21,683 bases of DNA from an uncultured Clostridia bacterium. GTDB taxonomy: Bacteria > Bacillota_A > Clostridia > Christensenellales > Aristaeellaceae. This document shows, in pieces, positions 14,624 to 21,466 of this stretch. Within the stretch, counting starts at the first letter, position 1. Every line of letters begins with the position of its first letter. The translations under genes were made by a program, and so were the position numbers. Below the pieces are notes generated by a model. The model had not been told where the DNA came from, made no database searches, and worked only from the letters and a program-made list of their open reading frames with translations. Location of the stretch: the NCBI GenBank assembly GCA_945871545.1, contig CAMBWJ010000003.1, positions 1-21,683 on the forward strand. Direction: 5' to 3'.

Positions 14624-15337
14624 ATGTCGCGAAGAAATGCAAGCAGGGCCAGCGAGATCATCGGAAGAATTCTGTTCTTCACGCTGCTGGCTTCCATGGT
14701 GTTTTCGCTGGTGCGCTTCCTGACGGCGCCGGAGGCCCTGGCCCCGGGTGCGGAATATGAAAAGACCAGGAGCGACTATCTGCTGACCCTGAGCCAGTGC
14801 GTGCTGGGCATGATCGTGATGCTGCTGCCCTCGGTAATCGACCGCCGCTGGAAGCTGGGCATCGCAAACTTTATCTACATATTATACTACATCTTTCTGT
14901 ACTGCGCGGTGTTCCTCGGCGAGATGTTCGACTTCTACTACCGCTTCCCCCACTGGGACACGCTGCTGCACTTCTTCTCCGGCGCGATGCTGGGCGCGCT
15001 GGGCTTCATCCTGGTTGACCTGCTGAACCGCAGCGAGCACGTGCGGGTGTCGCTGAGCCCGCTGTTCGTGTCACTGTTCGCGTTCTGCTTCGCACTGGCC
15101 TGCGGCGCGGTGTGGGAGATCTACGAATTCAGCTTTGACGGCCTGCTGGGCCTGAACATGCAGAAGTGCGTCACCGCCCAGGGCGAGATCCTGATCGGGC
15201 GCGCTGCGCTGGTGGACACCATGGACGATCTGATCGTGGACGCGCTGGCGGCGCTGGCGTTGTCCGTGGTGGGCTACTTCAGCACGATCCGCAGGCGCGA
15301 GAGCGCAAATTCCGAGGTACAGGAGGCGATCCCATGA
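14624..15337 (+). CDS. DUF2238 (YjdF-like) integral membrane protein
   Basis: 237 residues with about six hydrophobic spans. Conserved polar residues sit in or near membrane helices: E100, HWDTLLHFFSGAMLG (H110, D112, H116), WEIYEF (E165, E168) and VDTMDDLIVDALAA (D198, D201, D202, D206). These are the DUF2238 signature. Function is unknown; the clustered His/Asp/Glu suggest a membrane metal or phosphate site, which is inference. GGGAGG lies about 9 nt before the ATG. Its stop overlaps the start of the next gene (ATGA), so the two proteins are probably made in step. It is divergent from the glycolipid/two-component operon. Confidence 0.8.
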   Translation: MSRRNASRASEIIGRILFFTLLASMVFSLVRFLTAPEALAPGAEYEKTRSDYLLTLSQCVLGMIVMLLPSVIDRRWKLGIANFIYILYYIFLYCAVFLGEMFDFYYRFPHWDTLLHFFSGAMLGALGFILVDLLNRSEHVRVSLSPLFVSLFAFCFALACGAVWEIYEFSFDGLLGLNMQKCVTAQGEILIGRAALVDTMDDLIVDALAALALSVVGYFSTIRRRESANSEVQEAIP

Positions 15338-15888
15338 AATACCGTTCTCCCATCGGTGGGCTGAACAGCCTGACGAAGCTGTCCGGCGGACTGCACGTCC
15401 TGCGCATCCTGCTGCTGGTTCCGCTGACGATTCTGATCCACCTGCGCAGGGCCGCAGCCGCTGTGCTGCTGGGGCTAATGCTGCTGATCGACCTTGCCGC
15501 AAGCCTGCTGGCGCGGCGCTTCGATCTGGCGGACGGGGCCGCGCTTGTGCTGGATTCCATCGCCGACCTGCTCATTCAGGCGGCGCTGCTGCTGACGCTC
15601 GTGCCCCGCTTCCCGGAGCTGGGCGTGGCGGTCTGGACGCTGCTGGCGAAGCTTATGCTGGCGCTGGTTCCCGACTGGATTGCCCTGCTGCGCATGCGGC
15701 GCGCAAGGCTGTGCGGCGGCGTGGAGAAGGCGCTCACCTGGCTCGGTTGCGCGCTGCTGCTGGTTCCGCTGTGCAATCCCGGCCTGTCCGCAGGCGGCGC
15801 GCGGACGCTCTCCATCGTGCTGAGCGTGCTGACCGCCGCGACCATCCCCCCGCGCATGAGCTGCACCCGGCGGAGCTGGGCCGCATGA
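15334..15888 (+). CDS. Degenerate CDP-alcohol phosphotransferase-like membrane protein
   Basis: 184 residues, very hydrophobic, with about five or six spans. The family motif D-x2-DG-x2-AR-x8-G-x3-D-x3-D is recognisable from residue 53 with exact spacing: D53, A56, S57, A60-R61, A70, D74, D78. The second Asp and both Gly are replaced; the first Asp, Ala-Arg and the last two Asp remain. Intact relatives such as PgsA move a phospho-alcohol onto CDP-diacylglycerol. Losing a metal-binding Asp suggests a pseudoenzyme or a changed reaction. AGGAGG lies before the ATG, which overlaps the DUF2238 stop. Family membership rests on this one motif plus hydrophobicity and context. Confidence 0.65.
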   Translation: MKYRSPIGGLNSLTKLSGGLHVLRILLLVPLTILIHLRRAAAAVLLGLMLLIDLAASLLARRFDLADGAALVLDSIADLLIQAALLLTLVPRFPELGVAVWTLLAKLMLALVPDWIALLRMRRARLCGGVEKALTWLGCALLLVPLCNPGLSAGGARTLSIVLSVLTAATIPPRMSCTRRSWAA

Positions 15889-15897
15889 ACATGCAAG

Positions 15898-15928
15898 CAG
15901 CGCCACGGAAATTTGCTCCGTGGCGCTG
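15898..15928. terminator. Hairpin between convergent genes
   Basis: CAGCGCCACGGA (15898-15909) pairs perfectly with TCCGTGGCGCTG (15917-15928) around a 7-nt loop. Neither side has a proper T-tract, so it may be a weak terminator or a 3'-end stabiliser for both transcripts. Confidence 0.55.
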
Positions 15929-15934
15929 TCATGC

Positions 15935-17197
15935 TCAGACTCTTTCCAATACCTTCTCCGGCAGTCGGCCCACCTGGGTATCGTCCCGGCTGCGATCCCG
16001 CAGCGGCGGCACGGGATTGGGCGCGGTCTCGTAGCGGTAGTCCTGACCCCTCTGGCGGATGTACTCCTCGATCACTGTGTGGCTGGTCACGTTTTCGATG
16101 GGCTCGTTCACCTGCCGCTGGTAATCGGCGAAGGTGCCGTTGCGGGGCAGGCTGTCCACCGGCTCGTAGGTCTCCCGCAGCGCGGTGTTGCACACCGTGC
16201 CGCCCAGAATCTGGCGCACGTAGGGGATGTTGCTCTCCAGCCGCAGCGGATGGGGGAACTCGCCGTCGGGAATCACCTGCCGCCACTCCCTGCCCTCGCA
16301 CTCCTTCAGCAGCCCCTGGGCGATGTGCAGGTGCATCAGCTCCTGCTCGAACATGAAGCCCCAGATCTCCCGGATGCGCGCGTCGGTCTCCGTCTCGTGG
16401 CAGCTCCAGTACAGCCAGCATTCGGTGTACTGGTGCACCAGCAGATTCTCCAGCCAGCTCAGGTTGGGGTTCAGCAGACTGCCGTACTGGGACACGTGCT
16501 CCTCCTCCACCATGCCAATCTCCTGGTACAGCCGCTTGCCCGTCTCCTCGGGGTAGTTCGCCGCCACGTTCATATAGTAGTTCATGGTCTGCTGCTCGGC
16601 GGCGGTGATGACGTTCGCCGCCAGCACGTCCAGCGTGGGCGGGTTCGCGCCGGTCATGGGATAGCGGATGGAGTCGTAGGGGTGGCGGTGGTGGGCGATG
16701 GTGGGACGGCCGGGCATGATCTCGGTGTAGCGGCCCACAAGATTCTCCGCCTTCTCGCCGGACTGCATGTCCAGGTAGTCCGCATAGCGGTACAGGTGGT
16801 CGAAGTCCTCCAGCAGCGCAAAGTCCAGCGCGTTCTTCAGCCCCGCGTCGCTCACCCGCTTGGCCAGATGGGCGGTCAGATCCACCGCCAGCTGCTCGTA
16901 GCCGATGGTGTGCTCCAGCATCGTCTCGTCCAGCGGCTTCAGGTGGCACAGCAGCTTCTGTTGCTGCTGTTCGCTGCGGCGGATCAGCGCAAGCTGGCGG
17001 CGAACCTCATTGTCCACCGTGTGCCGGGAGAACTGGTGGGAGAACCACACGTTTTCAAACTCCGTGCCGTTCATCAGGATCAGGCGCGTGCGGGTGTAGG
17101 GATCCACGCTGCGCTTGTCGTAGGGCTCCGGGCGCATCGCCGCCCAGTCCAGGATCAGCTCGGCCTGCCTGCCGGGCCGCATCTCAAACGGATTCAT
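15935..17197 (-). CDS. Unrecognised protein with three ferritin-like E...ExxH half-motifs
   Basis: 420 residues, acidic and aromatic-rich, with no signal peptide or membrane span. I do not recognise a named family. Helical segments carry carboxylate/His pairs spaced as in diiron four-helix bundles. E101 (GYEQLAVDLTAHLA) pairs with LLEDFDHLYRYA (E130/D131...H134). E201 (TAAEQQTMNYYM) pairs with MVEEEHVSQY (E231xxH234). E259 (YTECWLYWSCHE) pairs with FMFEQELMHLH (E286xxH289). Each E is 27-30 residues before its ExxH. Rubrerythrin, ferritin-like and Mn-catalase bundles use two such halves; this has three. A Pro-rich stretch with many charged residues ends the protein. AAAGGAGGG 6 nt before ATG 17197 fixes the start. 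Metal binding is inferred. Confidence 0.6.
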   Translation of the reverse strand: MNPFEMRPGRQAELILDWAAMRPEPYDKRSVDPYTRTRLILMNGTEFENVWFSHQFSRHTVDNEVRRQLALIRRSEQQQQKLLCHLKPLDETMLEHTIGYEQLAVDLTAHLAKRVSDAGLKNALDFALLEDFDHLYRYADYLDMQSGEKAENLVGRYTEIMPGRPTIAHHRHPYDSIRYPMTGANPPTLDVLAANVITAAEQQTMNYYMNVAANYPEETGKRLYQEIGMVEEEHVSQYGSLLNPNLSWLENLLVHQYTECWLYWSCHETETDARIREIWGFMFEQELMHLHIAQGLLKECEGREWRQVIPDGEFPHPLRLESNIPYVRQILGGTVCNTALRETYEPVDSLPRNGTFADYQRQVNEPIENVTSHTVIEEYIRQRGQDYRYETAPNPVPPLRDRSRDDTQVGRLPEKVLERV

Positions 17198-17217
17198 AAA
17201 TATCCCTCCTTTGGGCG

Positions 17218-17247
17218 TAGTTTGCACCCAGAATGTGCGTTTCATTC
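17218..17247 (-). promoter_or_regulatory. Candidate sigma-G promoter of the ferritin-like gene
   Basis: On minus: GAATGA (17242-17247), 17 nt, CAAACTA (17218-17224). This resembles the forespore sigma-G pattern (GHATR at -35, CATNNTA at -10) with one -10 mismatch, and sits the right distance before the SD. No sigma-A promoter is apparent on this side. Confidence 0.3.
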
Positions 17248-17259
17248 CCATTTGCGCCC
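17221..17259. promoter_or_regulatory. Symmetric operator-like array between divergent genes
   Basis: TTTGCACCC (17221-17229) and TTTGCGCCC (17251-17259) repeat with an exact 30-bp period, about three helical turns. Between them is the inverted repeat GAATG (17231-17235) / CATTC (17243-17247). A regulator controlling both divergent genes could bind here. Confidence 0.4.
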
Positions 17260-17279
17260 TTTTTTTCGCCGCAAATCTG

Positions 17280-17288
17280 TGCTATACT
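17280..17288 (+). promoter_or_regulatory. Extended -10 of the patatin-like gene
   Basis: TGC-TATACT (17280-17288). The region 17 nt upstream is a T-run and not a real -35, so the extended -10 or an activator must compensate. Confidence 0.4.
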
Positions 17289-17327
17289 GAAGAAAACGAC
17301 CTCTGTTTCAGAAAGGAAGCTGAACCC

Positions 17328-18176
17328 ATGAAGACCGGACTTGTGCTGGAGGGCGGCGCGCAGCGCGGCATGTTCACCGCGGGCGCGCTGGACGTGATGA
17401 TGGAGCGCGGCGTGAACTTCGACGGCCTGATCGGCGTGTCCGCAGGGGCCTGCTTTGGCTGCAACTACAAGTCCCACCAGCCGGAGCGCGCCATGCGCTA
17501 CAATCTGAAGTACATCCGCGACCCCCGCTACTGCGGCATGCGGTCGCTGATCAAGACCGGCGACCTCTACGGCGCGGACTTCTGCTACCGGGAGATTCCG
17601 CTGCACCTGGATCCCTTCGACTCCGAGACCTTCCGCAAGTCGCCTGTGGAGTTCTACGTGGTGTGCACCGACGTGCACAGCGGCGAGGCGGTGTATCAGA
17701 AGCTCACCAAGGGCGACGAGGAGGACATGGACTGGATCCGTGCCTCGGCCTCGATGCCCATGGTGTCCCGGGTGGTGAACGTGGGCGGACGCGAGCTGCT
17801 GGACGGCGGCGCAGCGGACTCCATCCCCCTGCGCTGGTTCCAGAGCATCGGCTACGAGAAGAACGTGGTGATCCTCACCCAGCCGAGGGACTTTGTGAAG
17901 CAGAAGAACAGCATGCTGCCGCTGATGCGCGTGGTGCTGTGGAAGTACCCGAGGCTCATCGACACCATGGCCCACCGCCACGAGGTCTACAACGCGTCCA
18001 CCGCCTACGTGCGCGCCGAGGAGGCCGCGGGCCGGGTCTTCGTGCTCGCCCCCGACGCGCCTCTGCCCATCAAGCGCACCGAAAAGGATCCCGATAAGCT
18101 GCGCGCCGTGTACGAAATGGGTCGCAGGAGCATGGAGAAGAATCTGGATGCGATGCTGGAATTCATGGGTAAATAA
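17328..18176 (+). CDS. Patatin-like phospholipase family protein
   Basis: 282 residues. The patatin elements are complete: the oxyanion glycine motif GGAQRG (9-14), the nucleophile elbow GVSAG with Ser38, and the Asp of the dyad in LLDGGAADSIPLRWF (D159). The C-terminal part (VVILTQPRDF...KNLDAMLEFM) reads like the RssA/YlaK-like cytoplasmic patatins of Firmicutes. It probably hydrolyses acyl esters of membrane lipids; the physiological substrate is unknown. No signal peptide. AAAGGAAG precedes the ATG by about 9 nt. It is monocistronic, with a terminator directly after the stop that is also the first hairpin of the composite repeat. Confidence 0.9.
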   Translation: MKTGLVLEGGAQRGMFTAGALDVMMERGVNFDGLIGVSAGACFGCNYKSHQPERAMRYNLKYIRDPRYCGMRSLIKTGDLYGADFCYREIPLHLDPFDSETFRKSPVEFYVVCTDVHSGEAVYQKLTKGDEEDMDWIRASASMPMVSRVVNVGGRELLDGGAADSIPLRWFQSIGYEKNVVILTQPRDFVKQKNSMLPLMRVVLWKYPRLIDTMAHRHEVYNASTAYVRAEEAAGRVFVLAPDAPLPIKRTEKDPDKLRAVYEMGRRSMEKNLDAMLEFMGK

Positions 18177-18180
18177 ACCG

Positions 18181-18224
18181 GAGGCTGTCTCAAACGCTTT
18201 TGTCGTTTCGAGACAGCCTCTTTT
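18181..18224 (+). terminator. Terminator of the patatin-like gene
   Basis: GAGGCTGTCTC plus AAACG (18181-18196) pairs with CGTTT, a one-base bulge, then GAGACAGCCTC (18204-18220), followed by TTTTCTT. It is also hairpin H1 of repeat copy B. Confidence 0.85.
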
Positions 18225-18457
18225 CTTACGATGCGGTGGGGTGAGGGCACCCCGCCCTACGGTTTTGCAGAGAGAATATAAGCGGCAATCCTTTATGAAC
18301 CAAACGCAAGAAATCCAGTCCATTCTTGCCGGACTGGATTTCGGGTAAAAACAGACATATCGATTCGGAAAGAAACACAGAATCCCTGCCCCATTCTTGC
18401 CGGGGCAGGGATTCGTTCGCTGAAACGCGATAGCAACCGGCTGCGGCGCCTCGCCGC
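18181..18457 (+). repeat. Composite hairpin repeat, copy B (about 277 bp intergenic element)
   Basis: The 18177-18458 gap is filled by the same hairpin series as 1703-1957. H1 (18181-18220) is now a good terminator. H2 is GGTGGGGTG (18235-18243) with CACCCCGCC (18248-18256), then CTACGG. H3 is a perfect 12-bp stem, 18310-18321 with 18331-18342, loop ATTCTTGCC. H4 is a perfect 13-bp stem, 18380-18392 with 18402-18414, again with loop ATTCTTGCC. The GC mini-hairpin (GCGGCGCCTCGCCGC, 18443-18457) comes last here but before H2 in copy A. It contains no gene. Confidence 0.8.
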
Positions 18458-18458
18458 T

Positions 18459-18809
18459 TCAGTGCAGCGGGAAGCCCAGGGACACCATCATGGCCTCGCT
18501 GACCTTCTGCATCACCTCCGGCTCCAGTGAGCCGATCTTCTCCCGAAGGCGGCGCTTATCCAGGGTGCGAATCTGCTCCGCCAGCACCACGCTGTCCTTT
18601 TGCAGCCCCGTATTGCCCGCCGCCACCGGCACATGGGTGGGCAGGCGGGTCTTGTTGACCTGTCCGGTCACCGCCAGCACGATCACCGTCGGGCTGTAGC
18701 GGTTGCCCACGTCGTTCTGCACCACGAGCACCGGGCGGATGCCGCCCTGCTCGGAGCCGACCACCGGATCCAGGCACGCGCTGAACAAATCTCCTCTCAG
18801 TATCATCAT
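18459..18809 (-). CDS. mazF: MazF/EndoA-type mRNA interferase toxin
   Basis: 116 residues, the same length as Bacillus EndoA. The conserved beta-barrel elements are MILRGDLFSACLDPVVGSEQGG, IRPVLVVQNDVGNRYSPTVIVLAVTG (R25 and T48 at the expected active-site positions) and the C-terminal LREKIGSL. Such enzymes cut single-stranded mRNA at short motifs and are normally held by MazE. GGAG lies 9 nt before the ATG at 18809; a longer in-frame start at 18884 lacks an SD and family similarity. No MazE antitoxin gene is next to it. It lies 77 nt behind ypeB with no clear promoter, so co-transcription with sleB-ypeB is likely. Confidence 0.9.
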   Translation of the reverse strand: MMILRGDLFSACLDPVVGSEQGGIRPVLVVQNDVGNRYSPTVIVLAVTGQVNKTRLPTHVPVAAGNTGLQKDSVVLAEQIRTLDKRRLREKIGSLEPEVMQKVSEAMMVSLGFPLH

Positions 18810-18886
18810 CGGTTCACGCTCCGCATAGAGTGTCTGATGCATCCTATGCGGGGACGTGCGGCTGGGTGCGTAGGTCGTATCCACGG

Positions 18887-20206
18887 CTACATCACCAGCG
18901 TTCCGTTCGATTTTGAGATCACCTGCATCAGCTCCCGCTCCACGCCGGTGCGCGCGTCCACGTACACCAGGAAGTCGCCGTCGGCATTGGCCGCGCTGAT
19001 CTCATAGCAGAGATACTCCGCGCGGTTCTGGGGGATGACGCACAGCCTTGATGAGATCGCCGTCAGCTTCGGGCTGACCCTGCCCAGCGCCTCGGTCTCG
19101 GAAAGCGCCGGCTGGGCAAGCGTACGCACGCTGTGGTTCTTCAGGTAGCTCTTCGCGTCCAGGCCGATGACGCTGCCGTCCTTCATGGACATCTGAATCT
19201 TGACCAGATCCGGGTAGAGGATTACGCCGTCCTGCACCGCCGCGTAATTGATGGTCAGAATCCCGCCATAGCGGCTGTAATAGCTCATCTCCATGGCCCC
19301 GTAGCCCCGGGAGATCAGGAAGGCCCGGGCGCGGTCGCACAGCTCGGCTTCAGAAAGGTTCACCTGCGTCTCCTGAACGTCCGGCAGGAGATACAGCACC
19401 TCGCCGCCCATTTTGGTGACGCTGGCGGACATGCTGTAACCGTTGGACACGATGCGGAAGTCGTAGCAGTCCACCTCCGGGTGGCTCTCGCCCAGGTACG
19501 TCAGCTCCTGCACCGGCACAAAGGCGCGCAGCTTGGCCTCGGCCTGCTCCCGCGTGACCTCCTCCATGGCGGCGAGGTATTCAAAGTCGCCCACCGTCGC
19601 GCCGTCGGAGAAGGGGCCGTCGTAGAGCAGCACCGGGTACTCGGCTGCGTCGCCGGTGAGGGGATAGAGGCTCTCGTCGCCGGTCGCGGCAAAGTCATCC
19701 GCGCTGAACACCGCCTCGCCGCGCTCGTAGCGGTTCAGCAGCTCCTCCAGGCCCAGGGTGAAGCGCGCGGCGCTGTCGGAGAGCGTGACCATGGTCTGAT
19801 AGTCCGCATCGGACACCGCCTCCCCCGCCGCCAGCTTCTGGGACAGGGTCTCGGCGAAGTCCTCGGCCTGGTTGATGAACTTGATGGTTGCCGAGACGGT
19901 CTCCTCGCCCAGCGGCAGCAGCGCAAGGTTGCCGCCGGCTCCCTGGGTCTCCCGGCTGATGTCGCCCAGCAGCACCTGCATCTGCGCGGGATCGCCCGCC
20001 ACCAGCAGCTTGCGGTAGTTGGCCGAGATGGCCTCGGTCAGCTCACAGGTCTCGTAGAAGGCCTTCTGATACACCGCGTTGATGCGCGTCTGCGCCTGCT
20101 CCAGCTGCTTCGCCTGGGCGAAGTTGAACACCGCCAGGGAGAGCAGCAGCACCGCCAGCATGGCGCAGATCGCGCCCAGCCAGTTTCGCTTTCTCATACT
20201 TTCCAT
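18887..20206 (-). CDS. ypeB: Germination protein YpeB
   Basis: 439 residues, the YpeB length. An N-terminal membrane anchor (about 8-28) is followed by a helical region (QLEQAQTRINAVYQKAFYETCELTEAISANYRKLLVAGDP). The C-terminal part has PepSY-like repeats (about 210-430: EQAEAKLRAFVP, SEAELCDRARAFLISRGY, SETEALGRVSPKL). YpeB is needed to localise and stabilise the cortex-lytic enzyme SleB in the spore and is proteolysed on germination. It starts 10 nt after sleB with GGAGG 5 nt before the ATG; an upstream GTG lies on the SD itself. The sleB-ypeB order is the standard one. Confidence 0.93.
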   Translation of the reverse strand: MESMRKRNWLGAICAMLAVLLLSLAVFNFAQAKQLEQAQTRINAVYQKAFYETCELTEAISANYRKLLVAGDPAQMQVLLGDISRETQGAGGNLALLPLGEETVSATIKFINQAEDFAETLSQKLAAGEAVSDADYQTMVTLSDSAARFTLGLEELLNRYERGEAVFSADDFAATGDESLYPLTGDAAEYPVLLYDGPFSDGATVGDFEYLAAMEEVTREQAEAKLRAFVPVQELTYLGESHPEVDCYDFRIVSNGYSMSASVTKMGGEVLYLLPDVQETQVNLSEAELCDRARAFLISRGYGAMEMSYYSRYGGILTINYAAVQDGVILYPDLVKIQMSMKDGSVIGLDAKSYLKNHSVRTLAQPALSETEALGRVSPKLTAISSRLCVIPQNRAEYLCYEISAANADGDFLVYVDARTGVERELMQVISKSNGTLVM

Positions 20207-20216
20207 GCGCACCTCC

Positions 20217-20903
20217 TCAGATGGCGAAGGAGTGGTTGCCGATCACCGTCTGCACCGTCCGGGAGAAGATCCACTTGTCCTGAGCGGTCTTGGGATTGTA
20301 GTAGTACAGGCAGCCGCCGGTGGGATCCCAGCCGTTGAGCGCGTCCAGCGCCGCGCGGATGCAGCTGGAGTCGGGCGTGTTGTTGATGGAGCCGTTGCTG
20401 ACGCAGCTGAACGCGCCGGACTGGTAGATCACGCCGGAAACGGTGTTGGGGAAGGACGATGAGGCCACGCGGTTGAGCACCACCGCCGCCACCGCCACCT
20501 GACCCTTGTAGCTTTCGCCCCGGGCTTCAGCGTACACCATCTTTGCCAGCAGCCGGTGATCCGAGGACACGTAGCTGGTAGAGGACGAGGCGGTGGTGGA
20601 CGCGGACGAGGACTTCGACCCCGACAGCGTCACGCCCATTGCCGCCGCCGTGGCCGGGCCAACGCGCCCGTCCGCCGTAAGGCCGTTGTTGCGCTGGAAG
20701 CGGATCACCGCGTTGCGGGTGGCCTCGCCGTAGCGGCCGTCCGCCGTGCCGCTGAGATAGCCCCACTGGATCAGGCGGTTCTGCACCTTGATCACGTCGC
20801 TGCCCCGGGAGCCGACCTCCAGAACCGTCGCGCCCCGGGCGGGTACGGCGCAGCAGTACGCGATCAGCAGCGCCATCAATATGGAAAAGATTCTCTTCTT
20901 CAT
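20217..20903 (-). CDS. sleB: Spore cortex-lytic enzyme SleB
   Basis: 228 residues. It has a signal peptide (MKKRIFSILMALLIAYCCAVPARG) and a PG-binding domain (VLEVGSRGSDVIKVQNRLIQWGYL...VIRFQRNNGLTADGRVGPATAAAMG, about 27-90). A Ser/Thr-rich linker (93-114) leads to the Hydrolase_2 lytic transglycosylase domain, with catalytic Glu126 in MVYAEARGE and the conserved SGAFSCVSNGSI...CLYYYNP. It degrades muramic-lactam-containing cortex during germination. GGAGG lies 6 nt before ATG 20903. It sits 35 nt after spoIIR and is followed by its partner ypeB. In Bacillus sleB-ypeB is under sigma-G; I see no convincing sigma-G site in the short gap. Confidence 0.95.
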   Translation of the reverse strand: MKKRIFSILMALLIAYCCAVPARGATVLEVGSRGSDVIKVQNRLIQWGYLSGTADGRYGEATRNAVIRFQRNNGLTADGRVGPATAAAMGVTLSGSKSSSASTTASSSTSYVSSDHRLLAKMVYAEARGESYKGQVAVAAVVLNRVASSSFPNTVSGVIYQSGAFSCVSNGSINNTPDSSCIRAALDALNGWDPTGGCLYYYNPKTAQDKWIFSRTVQTVIGNHSFAI

Positions 20904-20938
20904 TGCTTGCCTCCACACAATCCGTCAGATTCAACCCG

Positions 20939-21466
20939 CTATGTCCAGTCCGCGAGCCTTGCGCGCAGCCAGTTCCACACCCGGGAGTAGCTGGGCGCGT
21001 CCGCCGAAGCCGCGTCGGCCTCGTCGAGCACGCACAGCGAGGGGTACAGCACGCACCACCAGTTGTGGCCCTCCCCCGCGCCGATGGTCACGCGCAGCGC
21101 GCGGTACTCCCCTGCGGGCACCTTCAGCGCGCCGTAGATGCGGTCGGGAAAGTCGAACGCACCCGTTTCGGCGCAGATCTCCCCTTCATAGCCCAGCTCC
21201 CGGGCGCGCGCCGTGCAGGCGGCCTCGAAGTCGGGCAGGTGGCTTTCCAGCCGGCGGTACGCCTCGTCCGCATCCGTCGCATCCGACAGGCACACCTCCG
21301 CACACCGCAGGCACACGTCCCGCAGCATAAGCTTCAGCGCCTGGGCCTGTGGACTGTCGTCCGCAGCCACCACGTGCAGCCGTACCATTTCCGGCAGCGC
21401 CTGGGCCGACGCGCAGCCGCACAGCAGCGTCAGCGCCAGCAGCGCGCACAGCATCCGCTTCTTCAA
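20939..21466 (-). CDS. spoIIR: Stage II sporulation protein R
   Basis: 175 residues. After a signal sequence (KKRMLCALLALTLLCGCASA) comes the SpoIIR signature: VRLHVVAADDSPQAQALKLMLRD, then FDFPDRIYGALKVPAGEYRALRVTIGAGEGHNWWCVLYPSLC. SpoIIR is made in the forespore under sigma-F and crosses to the intermembrane space, where it triggers SpoIIGA to process pro-sigma-E. LCGC in the leader resembles a lipobox, so it might be lipid-anchored, which would be unusual. The start is TTG at 21466, 8 nt after AAGGAGG; another TTG at 21472 is too close to the SD. It heads a cluster with sleB and ypeB. Confidence 0.93.
   Translation of the reverse strand: MKKRMLCALLALTLLCGCASAQALPEMVRLHVVAADDSPQAQALKLMLRDVCLRCAEVCLSDATDADEAYRRLESHLPDFEAACTARARELGYEGEICAETGAFDFPDRIYGALKVPAGEYRALRVTIGAGEGHNWWCVLYPSLCVLDEADAASADAPSYSRVWNWLRARLADWT

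Noticed and set aside
15920..17290. A 456-codon plus-strand open frame opposite the ferritin-like gene
   Set aside because: I weighed both strands because the minus protein is unfamiliar. The minus frame has a perfect SD, balanced composition and ordered E/ExxH motifs; the plus frame is a Val/Leu/His/Gln-rich mirror without an SD.
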